The notes under the pieces were generated by a model. The model saw only the letters and a list, made by a program, of their open reading frames with translations, did not search any database and was not told where the DNA came from. The translations under genes were made by a program, and so were the position numbers. From contig NC_011296.1 in the NCBI RefSeq assembly GCF_000020985.1, forward strand, positions 1,788,001 through 1,852,000: DNA of 64,000 nucleotides. Reading direction: 5' to 3'. Positions within the stretch are counted from its first letter, which is position 1. Each line of letters opens with the position of its first letter. Source of the stretch: Thermodesulfovibrio yellowstonii DSM 11347. Its GTDB lineage: Bacteria > Nitrospirota > Thermodesulfovibrionia > Thermodesulfovibrionales > Thermodesulfovibrionaceae. Below, in pieces: positions 1 through 9,294 of this stretch.

Positions 1-318
1 GGAATAGGACTTGCTACGGTTTATAGAACACTTGAACTTTTAACAGAGCTCGGAATAGTAAGGAAATTTGACTTTAAAGATGGAAGGTCTCGCTACGAAT
101 TCGTTGCCGGCAAAGAAGGTATTGAACATTATCACCTCATTTGTAGAATCTGTGGAAAAATAATTGATTATGAAACAGAAGCTGATAAAGATGCAGACCC
201 TCTTAAAGATTTTAAAAAATCTCTTTCAGAAAAATTCAAATTTTCAATTGAACGGTCAGATATTCAGTTTTTTGGTCTTTGTGAGAGATGTAAGGGTTTA
301 ATGGAGAAAAAGGACTGA
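1..318 (+). CDS. Fur-family metal/peroxide-responsive regulator (3' part only)
   Basis: The reading frame is open from the first base of the window, so the start lies upstream. The visible 105 residues begin in the recognition-helix region of a Fur winged helix (ATVYRTLELLTELG) and continue into the dimerisation domain. They carry the paired CxxC zinc motifs CRIC and CERC and the HYHLIC segment typical of Fur/PerR/Zur proteins. Such proteins repress metal or peroxide-stress genes when metallated. Which metal is sensed cannot be decided from this fragment. The gene converges with the TauE-like permease gene downstream. Confidence 0.9.
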   Translation, partial: GIGLATVYRTLELLTELGIVRKFDFKDGRSRYEFVAGKEGIEHYHLICRICGKIIDYETEADKDADPLKDFKKSLSEKFKFSIERSDIQFFGLCERCKGLMEKKD

Positions 319-336
319 AAAAAACAAAAAGTTCCA

Positions 337-1080
337 TTACTTTATTAAATCCCATATCATTTTAGCAGCAATAATATAAAGCACTATACCAATAACCTTT
401 TTTACCTGCGGCGCAGAAAGCTTTTTTCTCATAAGATAATTTCCCAATACAGCTCCTGCAACTGAAGCAATAGCACAAACTATTAAGAGATTGTGGTCAA
501 TATTGCCAAGAGAAATATGTCCTAAGAAACCTGCAAAAGAAGAAAAAATAACAATAAAAGATGTTGTGGCAGAGGCTTTTTTAGGGTCAAATCCAAGCCA
601 TACAAGTGCTGGAACAATTAGATTACCTCCACCTACCCCCAAAAGCCCACCAATAAAGCCTGCAAATCCACCAACTCCCGCACCATAACTGATTAATTTT
701 TTAGAGTCTGAAATCTCTCTTTTTTTTGGTTTATACCATAACATCATTGAACCTGCAAAGAGAAGAAATCCAATAAAAAGCCATAAAAGAAATGTTCTTG
801 AAAGATGCTCTGCTGTAATCGCACCAAGTGGTGAAAGCAAGGAAGCAATTATTAAAATTGGCAAGGCTGTTCTATAAACAATCAGCCCTGCCCGTGCATT
901 ATAAAAGGATGCAACAGCCATAGCAAAGCTATTTAGCAATAAAGCTGTTGACATGGCTGTAAGAAGAGGAATTCCTAAGGCAACAAACACAGGAATAAGA
1001 ATAAAAGCAGCTCCAACCCCTGCTATTGTAAGAACAGTTGTAAAGAAAAAAGTAATAAGAGAAGCTAAAAGATAAGTCAT
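337..1080 (-). CDS. TauE/SafE-family membrane permease
   Basis: 247 residues, strongly hydrophobic, with about eight predicted membrane segments. There is an internal repeat of the glycine-rich signature (GVGAAFILIPV near residue 22 and GVGGGNLIVPAL near 148) that marks the TauE/SafE (DUF81) family. Members export or import sulfite, sulfoacetate and other organosulfur anions across the inner membrane; the substrate here is unknown. Its ATG overlaps the TGA of the upstream FmdE-family gene (ATGA), so the two are translationally coupled. In an organism likely to metabolise sulfur, a sulfur-oxyanion role is plausible but inferred. Confidence 0.85.
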   Translation of the reverse strand: MTYLLASLITFFFTTVLTIAGVGAAFILIPVFVALGIPLLTAMSTALLLNSFAMAVASFYNARAGLIVYRTALPILIIASLLSPLGAITAEHLSRTFLLWLFIGFLLFAGSMMLWYKPKKREISDSKKLISYGAGVGGFAGFIGGLLGVGGGNLIVPALVWLGFDPKKASATTSFIVIFSSFAGFLGHISLGNIDHNLLIVCAIASVAGAVLGNYLMRKKLSAPQVKKVIGIVLYIIAAKMIWDLIK

Positions 1081-1718
1081 TTTTCAAAACCTTCCTCATA
1101 GCCTGAACAGTCAATGCAAACTTTTTTAAGTTCTACAACCTCACAAGCTTGTGCTTTTCCAATCAATCTTAGGTAAGGTCTTGCCACCATCTCTCCACAA
1201 ATATCACAAACTCCCATTCCCATAACTTCAGTAGGTGTTTCAAAATATGAATCTTCCACTTTTCCAACTAAAAGCACCTCTTCCATAGGAGACTCAAGCA
1301 GCAGATTTATTACTTCCATAACTTCTTCCTCAGAAATCTCAGTTGGAGGAACCCCTGCTGCTCTTTTTTTCATAAAAGTTGAATTTGCAATCTTTTCCCT
1401 TATTTTTGGGTTAAAACATAGCCTTATCTGTTTACCCTGCTTAGGGTCTATCAATGTAAACGCAAGTTTTCCTCTTGGTTTTTTAATAAGATTTCCTTTA
1501 CCAGCAGTGCAGCCTGTTGCAAATTGAACTCCATCTCCAAAACATCCTGCACCATGATTATATCCTGTCTCAAGAATTACAAAAAGTTCCTTCACATTTG
1601 CTCTCTTTACTCCCAGGTTTTCTAAAGCAATCTGTCCAGCCCTGAACCCTAATGCAGAAGCCCAGCATTTGTGACCATGAAACCCAAACAATTTGTCTAA
1701 AGTTTCTCTGTCAATCAT
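1077..1718 (-). CDS. FmdE-family protein with C-terminal zinc ribbon
   Basis: 213 residues. The N-terminal two thirds match the FmdE domain: LFGFHGHKCWASALGFRAG near residues 11-29, the ETGYNHGAGCFGDGVQ segment, and the GCTAGKGN loop. A C-terminal zinc ribbon follows (CDICGE ... CIDCSG). FmdE was first noted with tungsten formylmethanofuran dehydrogenase operons, but most bacterial homologues stand alone and their function is not established. Conserved His and Cys residues suggest a metal site. The gene lies upstream of and overlaps a TauE/SafE permease by 4 nt. No formylmethanofuran dehydrogenase subunits are in the window. Confidence 0.82.
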   Translation of the reverse strand: MIDRETLDKLFGFHGHKCWASALGFRAGQIALENLGVKRANVKELFVILETGYNHGAGCFGDGVQFATGCTAGKGNLIKKPRGKLAFTLIDPKQGKQIRLCFNPKIREKIANSTFMKKRAAGVPPTEISEEEVMEVINLLLESPMEEVLLVGKVEDSYFETPTEVMGMGVCDICGEMVARPYLRLIGKAQACEVVELKKVCIDCSGYEEGFEK

Positions 1719-1741
1719 TTGATGCCTCCTATTTTACTTTT

Positions 1742-1923
1742 GAGACTGTTCAAAACTTGTAACCTATTGAAATTCAATAAATTACAAGCCCTAAAATTTT
1801 TCAATTACCTCCATCTGTCATTCCGAGCCGCAGGCGAGGAATCTCCAGATTTTTCAATATCTTCAGAGATTCCTCGCACCCATTGAGGGTGCTCGGAATG
1901 ACCTTCAGTAATTGAACAGCCTC
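1742..1923. repeat. MITE-like inverted-repeat element, copy 1
   Basis: A non-coding element of 182 bp bounded by imperfect terminal inverted repeats: GAGACTGTTCAA at 1742-1753 and TTGAACAGCCTC at 1912-1923 (11 of 12 positions complementary). Internal blocks 1812-1827 and 1877-1902 recur identically in the second copy at 63120-63135 and 63227-63252. The interior contains hairpin-forming CATTCCGAG/CTCGGAATG arms. No transposase is encoded, so it looks like a non-autonomous mobile or REP-type element. A short open frame across it is repeat-derived and was not called. Confidence 0.75.
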
Positions 1924-2250
1924 TACTTTTTTACTTTGTTTCTTCCATTTTATAACATTAAGTCTTAAATTTGTCAAGAACAAATAAAAAAATTTTTTTA
2001 TGAGAAAAATTTTCAATAAAAACTTCATCTATAAACCAAAGTAAAATCTTATTTTAAAATTCATTGAGGTCATATTATCAAAAAGAACCATAAACTTTTT
2101 TATTGGGCAAATTCTATTGTATGAGCTTAAATTATATTTTCATAAACAATGGGTTTCAAGTTATGATATCAACTTTTCTGTATAACTTCATTTACAGATG
2201 CCCTTTCCTTTTTTATTTTTGTTTAAACCACTATTACAAACCAGTAAAAT
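1924..2250. other. AT-rich intergenic region without recognisable gene
   Basis: The stretch between the inverted-repeat element and the yebC promoter is very AT-rich. It contains an in-frame upstream extension of yebC that lacks family similarity and a ribosome site. I see no RNA gene or conserved protein here. Confidence 0.5.
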
Positions 2251-2280
2251 TTGACATAACAGAAAAAATCTTATTATTAT
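2251..2280 (+). promoter_or_regulatory. Sigma70-type promoter of the yebC-glmU-glmS operon
   Basis: TTGACA at 2251-2256 and TATTAT at 2275-2280 are separated by 18 bp. The predicted transcript starts about 23 nt before the GTG of yebC, just upstream of an AGGAGG ribosome site at 2300-2305. This supports the downstream GTG start over the longer open frame. Confidence 0.65.
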
Positions 2281-2309
2281 TAAAAATATTCCATCCTATA
2301 GGAGGTTAT

Positions 2310-3065
2310 GTGGCTGGTCATTCCAAATGGGCACAAATCAAACATAAAAAAGCTCAGGTTGATGCAAAAAAAGGCAAAATTTTTACAAAACTTGTAAAAG
2401 AAATATCTGTAGCAGCACGTCTTGGAGGAGGAGACCCCGAAAAAAATCCCCGATTGAGAGTTGCTATTGAAAAAGCAAGAGAAGTCAATATGCCAATGGA
2501 TAACATAAAAAGAGCAATAATGAAGGGAACAGGAGAACTTGCAGGCACAACATATGAAGAGGTTATTTATGAAGGCTATGGACCAGGTGGAGTGGCGATT
2601 TTAATTGAAGCAATGACAGATAATAAAAACAGAACTGTTTCTGAAATAAGGCATCTTCTTTCAAAACATGGTGGCAGTCTTGGAGAGTCTGGATGTGTTT
2701 CATGGATTTTTGAGAAAAAAGGATATATCCTTGTTGATAAAAAAACCATAGATGAAGACACTCTTATTTCTGTTGCTTTAGAAGCAGGAGTTGAAGATGT
2801 AAAAAATGATCCAAAAGAAGAAAACTATGAAATTATTGTATCTCCTGAACAATTAAATCAGGTAAAAACTATTATAGAGAAAGCAGGGATTCCTGTTTCT
2901 TTTGCTCAGGTAACTATGTTGCCTAAAAACTATATTTCCATAGAAGGAGAAGATGCAGAAAAAATGCTGAAACTCATGGATGCATTAGAAGACCATGATG
3001 ATGTTCAAAATGTTTATGCAAACTTTGATATTCCAGAAGAGGCAATGAGCAAGGCAGAAGTATAG
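2310..3065 (+). CDS. yebC: YebC/PmpR-family regulatory or translation-associated protein
   Basis: 251 residues from GTG 2310, beginning [20 protein letters not shown], the invariant N-terminus of YebC/PmpR/TACO1 proteins. An open frame reaches upstream to 2103, but that extension has no family similarity and lies across the promoter. GTG 2310 is preceded by AGGAGG at 2300-2305 with a short 4-nt gap. Family members act as DNA-binding regulators in some bacteria, and some help translate proline-rich motifs; both roles are from family knowledge. It leads a plus-strand gene series, and the next gene starts 1 nt after its stop. Confidence 0.93.
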
Positions 3066-3066
3066 T

Positions 3067-3678
3067 ATGGAACCATCTATTAGACTTACTTTTAAGAGAA
3101 AATTTATTGCAGGTCTAATAGTAACAATTCCTGTAGCAATAAGCATCTTCATACTGATTCAACTTTTTAAAATTATTGATGGGCTTTTGGGACCAATTTA
3201 TGATTATATTTTTGGAAGACATATTGCTGGATTAGGTTTTCTGACAGCTTTAATATTGGTATTTGTTGTTGGTGTTATATCAACAAATGTATTTGGGAAA
3301 AAACTTTTGGATCAGATTGAAAAATTGCTCTTTCTTAAAATTCCGATTTTTAAAAGTCTTTATTCATCCTTAAAGCAGTTGATTGATGCTTTTTCTCCTG
3401 AAAATAAAACATCTTTTCAGAAATTTGTAATTGTAGAGTATCCAAGAAAGGACAGCTTTGTTTTTGGATTTCAGACAAAAGAGTGCATTTTAAAGGAAAA
3501 TGATATGGAGAAAAAACTTATTGCAGTTTATATACCCACTAATAATCTTTATCTTGGAGAGGTTGTGCTCTTTGAACCTGAAAGTGTTATTCACACTAAT
3601 ATTCCAGTTCAGGAAGGTATAAAAATAATTCTTTCAGGTGGAATAGCTGCACCCCAAATAATAAGAGGTGATAAATAG
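3067..3678 (+). CDS. DUF502-family inner-membrane protein
   Basis: 203 residues with two strong membrane segments (about residues 14-38 and 52-78) and a soluble C-terminal beta-rich domain. The middle motif, LFLKIPIFKSLYSSLKQLIDAF, followed by the EYPRKDSFVFGFQT block, is characteristic of DUF502 proteins. Their function is unknown. It sits between yebC and glmU with 1-nt spacing on one side and a 1-nt overlap on the other, so it is probably co-translated with the cell-wall precursor genes. Confidence 0.85.
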   Translation: MEPSIRLTFKRKFIAGLIVTIPVAISIFILIQLFKIIDGLLGPIYDYIFGRHIAGLGFLTALILVFVVGVISTNVFGKKLLDQIEKLLFLKIPIFKSLYSSLKQLIDAFSPENKTSFQKFVIVEYPRKDSFVFGFQTKECILKENDMEKKLIAVYIPTNNLYLGEVVLFEPESVIHTNIPVQEGIKIILSGGIAAPQIIRGDK

Positions 3679-5036
3679 TGGATGTGGTAATTTTGGCAGC
3701 AGGACTTGGCACAAGAATGAAGTCCTCTAAGCCAAAAGTTCTCCACAGAATCTTGGAAAAGCCAATTATAGATTATGTAATAGATTGTGCTAAGAGTTTA
3801 AATCCTTTTAATTCATTTGTAGTTATAAATCCTTCATTGAAAGAGGTGGCTGAACATTTAGAAAAATATAACATAAAAATTGTTTTTCAGGATGAACCTA
3901 AGGGAACAGCTCATGCCTTACTTTCAGCTTTGCCTTATTTGAGCAGCGATAAAATTCTTATTCTCAATGGAGATACTCCTCTTTTAAGGAAAGAAACACT
4001 TGATAGTTTTATTGAACTTTTTAATAAAAATGGACTTGATATGGCATTACTGTCTTTTTATCCACAAAGAGAGCATTCTTATGGAAGAATTTTGAGAGAT
4101 GGAGAACAAAAAATTAAAAAAATTGTTGAAATTACAGATTTCAAAGATGAATTAATGCTATCATCAGAGGCAAATAGCGGTATTTATATTTTAAAAAGAG
4201 AGGTTGCAGAGCTTGTTAAAGAAATTAAGCAAAATCCAAATAAAGGCGAATTTTATCTCACTGATATTGTGGAAATAGCTGTTAATAAAGGATTTAACAT
4301 AGAAGCCTACCCACTTGCAGAGGAAAATGAACTAATAGGAATAAATACAAGAGCAGAACTTTCTCTTGCGATGAGATATTTAAGAGACAGAATTGTTAAG
4401 GGATGGATGGAAAAAGGTATTACATTCTATGATCCTGCTTTGGTATGGATTTCTCCATCTGTAACAATAGGACAGGATACAATAATTTATCCCAATGTTT
4501 TTCTTGAAGGAGATACAAAAATAGGTCAGAATTGTCTCATTTGTCAAGGTGTTAGAATAAAAAATAGCATAATTGAGGATAATGTTCAGATTAATGATTG
4601 CACAGTTATAGAAAACTCACATATCAAATCAGCTTCAAAAATAGGTCCATTTGCGCACCTAAGACCTGATAGTATTATCGGCAAAGGATGTAGAATTGGT
4701 AATTTTGTTGAAGTAAAGAATTCTACAATTGGTGATGGCACAAAAGCTGCTCATCTGAGCTATATTGGTGACTCTGAAATTGGCAATAATGTGAACATAG
4801 GAGCGGGGACTATTACATGCAATTATGACGGACAGAAAAAGCATAAAACAATTATAGAAGACAATGTTTTTATAGGCAGCGATACACAACTTGTAGCACC
4901 AGTAAAAATATGTAAAGGTGCATATATCGGCGCTGGTTCAACAATTACAAAAGAAGTGCCTGAAGACTCTCTTGCCATAAGCAGAACTCCGCAAAAAAAC
5001 ATTTTAGGTTGGGCTAAGAAAAAGAGGAAACAGTAA
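3678..5036 (+). CDS. glmU: Bifunctional UDP-GlcNAc pyrophosphorylase / glucosamine-1-phosphate acetyltransferase
   Basis: 452 residues from a GTG start whose G is the last base of the preceding stop. The N-terminal nucleotidyltransferase domain shows LAAGLGTRMKSSKPKVLH and the GDTPLL metal site near residues 100-105. The C-terminal half is a left-handed beta-helix of hexapeptide repeats with the acetyl-CoA-binding block (AHLSYIGDSEIG, INIGAGTITCNYDG-type). GlmU makes UDP-GlcNAc for peptidoglycan and lipopolysaccharide in the cytoplasm. glmS, the preceding step of the pathway, follows with a TAATG overlap. Confidence 0.96.
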   Translation: MDVVILAAGLGTRMKSSKPKVLHRILEKPIIDYVIDCAKSLNPFNSFVVINPSLKEVAEHLEKYNIKIVFQDEPKGTAHALLSALPYLSSDKILILNGDTPLLRKETLDSFIELFNKNGLDMALLSFYPQREHSYGRILRDGEQKIKKIVEITDFKDELMLSSEANSGIYILKREVAELVKEIKQNPNKGEFYLTDIVEIAVNKGFNIEAYPLAEENELIGINTRAELSLAMRYLRDRIVKGWMEKGITFYDPALVWISPSVTIGQDTIIYPNVFLEGDTKIGQNCLICQGVRIKNSIIEDNVQINDCTVIENSHIKSASKIGPFAHLRPDSIIGKGCRIGNFVEVKNSTIGDGTKAAHLSYIGDSEIGNNVNIGAGTITCNYDGQKKHKTIIEDNVFIGSDTQLVAPVKICKGAYIGAGSTITKEVPEDSLAISRTPQKNILGWAKKKRKQ

Positions 5037-6865
5037 TGTGCGGAATAATTGGATATATAGGAGATAAAAATGCTATTCAGATAGTCCTTGATGGATTAAA
5101 AAAACTTGAATACAGAGGATACGATTCAGCCGGGATAGCTTGCCTTTTAAATGGAAAAATAAAAACAGTAAAGTGTAAAGGTAAAATTAAAAATCTTGAA
5201 TCTCTGGTTGATGATAGCTTAAAACAATCAAAAATAGCTATTGGACATACAAGGTGGGCAACACATGGAAAACCTTCAGATGAAAACGCCCATCCCCATT
5301 GTTCAGGTTCAATTGCATTGGTTCACAATGGAATAATAGAAAATTATGCAGAAATAAAAAAAGAATTACAGACAGAGGGTTATAAATTTGTCTCACAAAC
5401 TGATACAGAAGTTATTGCTCATTTAATAAGAAAATACAGGGAGAATAATTTATCACTTGAAGATTCTATTAGAAAAGCTGTTAGTAGACTCAGAGGTTCT
5501 TATGCAATAGTTATAATGGATGATAAAGAACCAGATAAACTTATTGGAGTAAGAATGGAAAGCCCTCTTGTTGTAGGAATCTCTGATGGCGAAAAATTTA
5601 TAGCTTCAGATGTTCCCGCTTTTCTCAATCACTGTAACAAAGCATTATTCCTTGAAGACGGAGAAATGATTGTTTTAAATAAAGAAGGTTTTAGAGTTTA
5701 CAATTTAGAAGGCAAAGAAAAGAAAAAAACACCTATTACAATAACATGGACAGCTTCTATGGCTGAAAAAGGTGGATTTAAGCATTTTATGTTAAAAGAG
5801 ATATATGAACAGCCAAGAGCCTTGTCTGACACAATTAGAGGAAGAGTTTTGTCTGATCAAGGCAAGATAGTTTTTGAGGAATTTGGATTAACAAGAGATG
5901 AAATGAGAAGGATAGAAAAAATTTATCTTGTTGCCTGTGGAACATCATACCATGCCTGTTTAATCGGAGAATATATAATAGAAAATATAGCGCAGATACC
6001 TGTTGAAGTAGATATAGCTTCTGAATTTAGATATAGAAACATACCTTTTGAAAAAAACTCTTTATTTGTTGCTATAACCCAGTCAGGAGAGACAGCAGAT
6101 ACGCTTGCAGCTTTAAGATATGCAAAAAAGTTTGGGGTGAAAACATTAAGCATCTGTAATGTGCTTGGAAGTACAGCATCAAGGGAGGCTGATGCTGTAT
6201 TTTATACTCATTCTGGTCCAGAAATAGGAGTTGCCTCTACAAAGGCTTTTACTTGTCAGATTGTTGCACTTTATATCTTAAGTATCGGACTTTCAATCGC
6301 AAAAGGAGTTTTCCCAAAAATCTTTATTAAAAATTTATTAGAAGAACTCCTGCTTTTACCAAGAATGGCTGAAGAAACATTACTGTTAGATAAAAAAATT
6401 CAGTTACTGGCAAAAGAAGTTTATAGAAAACCAAACTTTCTCTATCTCGGAAGAGGAGTAAACTATCCTGTTGCTTTAGAAGGTGCTCTTAAGCTAAAGG
6501 AAATCTCATACATACATGCTGAAGGTTATGCAGCAGGCGAGATGAAACACGGACCCATTGCTCTTGTAGAAGAAGGATTTCCCGTGGTTTTTATTGCTTC
6601 TGATGATTTATATCTTGAGAAAACGATTTCAAATATAGAAGAAATAAAGGCAAGAGACGGTTTTATCATAACTATTTCAAGCAGTAAAGAAGAAAAGCTT
6701 AAAAAATTATCAGACAGATTTATTTATGTGGAGGGAATTAACAGCTATCTTAATACAGTACTGTTCAGTATTCCCCTTCAGTTACTTGCTTATCATGTAG
6801 CTCTTTTAAGGGGGTGCGATGTGGATCAACCAAGAAATCTTGCAAAAAGTGTTACTGTTGAATAG
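5036..6865 (+). CDS. glmS: Glutamine--fructose-6-phosphate aminotransferase (isomerizing)
   Basis: 609 residues. The N-terminal class II glutaminase domain starts MCGIIGYIG with the catalytic Cys2, followed by the RWATHGKP and HNGIIENY glutamine-binding loops. Two SIS sugar-isomerase domains follow (ACGTSYHA, TQSGETADTL, SICNVLGS and the C-terminal QPRNLAKSVTVE end). It makes glucosamine-6-phosphate, the first committed step towards UDP-GlcNAc. Its ATG overlaps the stop of glmU, so both enzymes are made from one transcript. Length and motifs are normal. Many bacterial glmS genes carry a glmS ribozyme, but there is no space for one here. Confidence 0.97.
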   Translation: MCGIIGYIGDKNAIQIVLDGLKKLEYRGYDSAGIACLLNGKIKTVKCKGKIKNLESLVDDSLKQSKIAIGHTRWATHGKPSDENAHPHCSGSIALVHNGIIENYAEIKKELQTEGYKFVSQTDTEVIAHLIRKYRENNLSLEDSIRKAVSRLRGSYAIVIMDDKEPDKLIGVRMESPLVVGISDGEKFIASDVPAFLNHCNKALFLEDGEMIVLNKEGFRVYNLEGKEKKKTPITITWTASMAEKGGFKHFMLKEIYEQPRALSDTIRGRVLSDQGKIVFEEFGLTRDEMRRIEKIYLVACGTSYHACLIGEYIIENIAQIPVEVDIASEFRYRNIPFEKNSLFVAITQSGETADTLAALRYAKKFGVKTLSICNVLGSTASREADAVFYTHSGPEIGVASTKAFTCQIVALYILSIGLSIAKGVFPKIFIKNLLEELLLLPRMAEETLLLDKKIQLLAKEVYRKPNFLYLGRGVNYPVALEGALKLKEISYIHAEGYAAGEMKHGPIALVEEGFPVVFIASDDLYLEKTISNIEEIKARDGFIITISSSKEEKLKKLSDRFIYVEGINSYLNTVLFSIPLQLLAYHVALLRGCDVDQPRNLAKSVTVE

Positions 6866-6901
6866 TTTATTTTTAAAAATAAAAATTAGAGGGGTATAGC
6901 C

Positions 6902-9001
6902 ATGAAAGATTTCCCCTTAAGGGATTTGAATCCCGCCCAACAAGAAGCAGTGGTTTATTGCGAAGGTCCACTTCTTGTACTCGCAGGTGCAGGAAGTGGA
7001 AAAACAAGGGTCATTACTTATAAGTATGCCTACCTTACCAAATCAAAGGGACTTCTTCCATCGTCAATCTTCACTGTAACTTTTACGAATAAGGCAGCTG
7101 ATGAGATGAAAGAAAGAATTTTCAAAATGTGTAATGGAAACTGGAAAAATACATGGATTGGGACATTTCATTCTCTTTGTGTCAGGATTTTAAGAGCCCA
7201 TATTGACAACATCGGTTATAAAAGAGATTTTATCATCTATGATGACGATGATCAGGCAGGACTTATAAAAAGAATTTTAAAAGACTTAAACATGCATGAA
7301 GCTTTATGTAAATGCGTTGTCACAAAAATAAGCAACTTGAAATCAAATTTGATTACTCCTGAAGACTATATTTCAAATATTGAAGGTTATGAGTTTGAAG
7401 AAAGACTCGGTAGAATATATATGCGATATCAGAATGAACTCAAAAGATATAATGCTCTTGATTTTGATGATCTAATCCTCTGTGTAATAAAACTATTTAA
7501 TGAGAATGAAGATTTACTGAGGCGATATTCTGAGCAATTTAAGTATATTCTTGTGGACGAATTTCAGGATACAAATAAATCTCAGTATATGCTTTTACAG
7601 TTACTTTGCAGATATCATAAAAATATCTGTGCTGTTGGTGATGATGACCAGAGTATTTATAAATTCAGAGGTGCGAATATCCATAATATACTAAATTTTG
7701 AAAAAGACTTTCCTGATACAAAAATAGTTAAACTTGAACAAAACTATCGTTCTACAAAACATATTATTCTCGCTTCCTCTGCGATGATTTCAAGGAATAC
7801 AATGAGAAAACCAAAAATTCTCTGGACAGAAAGAGATTGGGGAGAAAAAATTTTCTACTGTCAGTTAAATAACGAAGAAGAAGAAGCAAAATACATAGCA
7901 AAGAATATCAAAGAACTATATCTTAAAGGAGATTATGAATATAAAGATTTTGCTATTCTTTACAGGTTGGTTCTTCAGGCAAGAGCTTTAGAAGAAGCTT
8001 TGCGAATGGAAGGAATTCCTTATCAGGTTATAAGTGGAGTTAGCTTTTATCATCGTAAAGAAATAAAGGATGTGCTTGCTTATATGCGTTTTATTTTAAA
8101 TAAAGAAGACAATGTAAGTCTTATGAGAATCATCAATACTCCTCCAAGAGGGATTGGAGCATCAGCAATATCAAAAATTGAATCCGAAGCAAAAAAGTAT
8201 ATGATATCAACCTTTGAGGCAATAAAAAGAATAATAAAGGAAGATACTGTTTCAGCTACTTTAAAGGAAAAGCTTGTATCTTTTGTAACATTGATAGATG
8301 AGCTTTCAGAAAAAGACTATAAAGATGCTGCCTCTATGATCAAAGATATATTGAATTTCACAGGATATCTTGAAGAAATTGAAGAAGACAGAATCCAGAA
8401 TGTTTTAGAGTTTCTGTCTTCTGCTGAAAAAATGCCTGTTAGAGAATTTCTTGACAAAGTTGCTCTTTTTTCAAATGTAGATACATGGGAAAACAAAAAA
8501 AACTATGTCTCTCTTCTTACTCTTCATGCAGCAAAAGGACTTGAGTTTCCTGTTGTTTTTATAGCAGGCTGTGAGGAAGGAATTTTACCATACTTTAAAG
8601 CACTTGAAGATCCTTTTGAATTACAGGAAGAAAGAAGACTGTTTTATGTAGGAATGACAAGAGCTAAAAATCTTCTGTTTATTACAAGTGTAAAGCAGAG
8701 AAAGCTTTACTCAAAAGTTCAAAAACAGGAGACATCAAGCTTTATTAAAGATATTCCACCTGAATACTGTATATGTATAAGAAAAGATTACTCAACCTTT
8801 GCTCCTAATAAAAAAGAACCAGAAACTTCTAAAATTAAACCTCCATTTGTAATAGGATGTAAGGTTAAACATCCTACTTGGGGTGTTGGTGTTGTGAGAG
8901 ACTGTTATGGAGAAGGAGATGATTTAAAGGTTATTGTTAACTTTCCTGGTATAGGAATTAAAAAATTAGCGCCAAAAATTGTAAACTTAGAGAGGGTCTA
9001 A
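6902..9001 (+). CDS. uvrD: UvrD/PcrA-type superfamily I DNA helicase
   Basis: 699 residues with the SF1A helicase motifs in order: Q motif LNPAQQEAV, Walker A AGAGSGKTR, DEFQDTN, GDDDQSIYKFRGA, QNYRS, TLHAAKGLEFPVVFIAG and LFYVGMTRAK. The C-terminus (VKHPTWGVGVV) is the Tudor-like segment of PcrA proteins that contacts RNA polymerase. It unwinds DNA 3'-5' in nucleotide excision repair and replication restart. It starts 36 nt after glmS with a GAGGGG ribosome site. It is somewhat shorter than typical UvrD (about 720), but no motif is missing. Confidence 0.95.
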   Translation: MKDFPLRDLNPAQQEAVVYCEGPLLVLAGAGSGKTRVITYKYAYLTKSKGLLPSSIFTVTFTNKAADEMKERIFKMCNGNWKNTWIGTFHSLCVRILRAHIDNIGYKRDFIIYDDDDQAGLIKRILKDLNMHEALCKCVVTKISNLKSNLITPEDYISNIEGYEFEERLGRIYMRYQNELKRYNALDFDDLILCVIKLFNENEDLLRRYSEQFKYILVDEFQDTNKSQYMLLQLLCRYHKNICAVGDDDQSIYKFRGANIHNILNFEKDFPDTKIVKLEQNYRSTKHIILASSAMISRNTMRKPKILWTERDWGEKIFYCQLNNEEEEAKYIAKNIKELYLKGDYEYKDFAILYRLVLQARALEEALRMEGIPYQVISGVSFYHRKEIKDVLAYMRFILNKEDNVSLMRIINTPPRGIGASAISKIESEAKKYMISTFEAIKRIIKEDTVSATLKEKLVSFVTLIDELSEKDYKDAASMIKDILNFTGYLEEIEEDRIQNVLEFLSSAEKMPVREFLDKVALFSNVDTWENKKNYVSLLTLHAAKGLEFPVVFIAGCEEGILPYFKALEDPFELQEERRLFYVGMTRAKNLLFITSVKQRKLYSKVQKQETSSFIKDIPPEYCICIRKDYSTFAPNKKEPETSKIKPPFVIGCKVKHPTWGVGVVRDCYGEGDDLKVIVNFPGIGIKKLAPKIVNLERV

Positions 9002-9003
9002 CT

Positions 9004-9291
9004 ATGAAAATTTCAAAAGAAGAAGTAAAACATATTGCAATGTTGAGCAGACTTGAACTTAATGAAGAGGAGATAGGTGTTTATCAAGAACAACTAAGTA
9101 GAATACTTGACTATATAGAGAAGTTAAATGAGATAGACACGACATTAGTTGAACCTACATCCCATGTAATTGAATTAAAGAATGTCTTTAGAGATGATAA
9201 TGTTAAAGGCTCTATCTCAAGAGATGAGGCATTAAAAAATGCACCTGACCAAACAGATAAATTTTTTAGAGTACCCAAAATTATTGAGTAA
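9004..9291 (+). CDS. gatC: Asp/Glu-tRNA amidotransferase subunit C
   Basis: 95 residues, beginning with the GatC pattern KEEVKHIAMLSRLELNEEE and ending with the DQTDKFFRVPKIIE tail that wraps between GatA and GatB. The GatCAB complex amidates mischarged Glu-tRNA(Gln) and Asp-tRNA(Asn). gatA and gatB are not adjacent, so the complex is encoded at separate loci in this genome. It starts 2 nt after the helicase stop and is followed 3 nt later by panD. Confidence 0.95.
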   Translation: MKISKEEVKHIAMLSRLELNEEEIGVYQEQLSRILDYIEKLNEIDTTLVEPTSHVIELKNVFRDDNVKGSISRDEALKNAPDQTDKFFRVPKIIE

Positions 9292-9294
9292 AAA

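Noticed and set aside
1801..2028. Open frame of 75 codons across the intergenic region on the minus strand
   Set aside because: It is mostly repeat sequence (inverted-repeat element copy 1) with no ribosome site or family similarity.
2103..2309. Extended N-terminus of yebC
   Set aside because: The extension crosses the promoter TTGACA/TATTAT, and the invariant family start AGHSKW lies at GTG 2310, which has an AGGAGG site.
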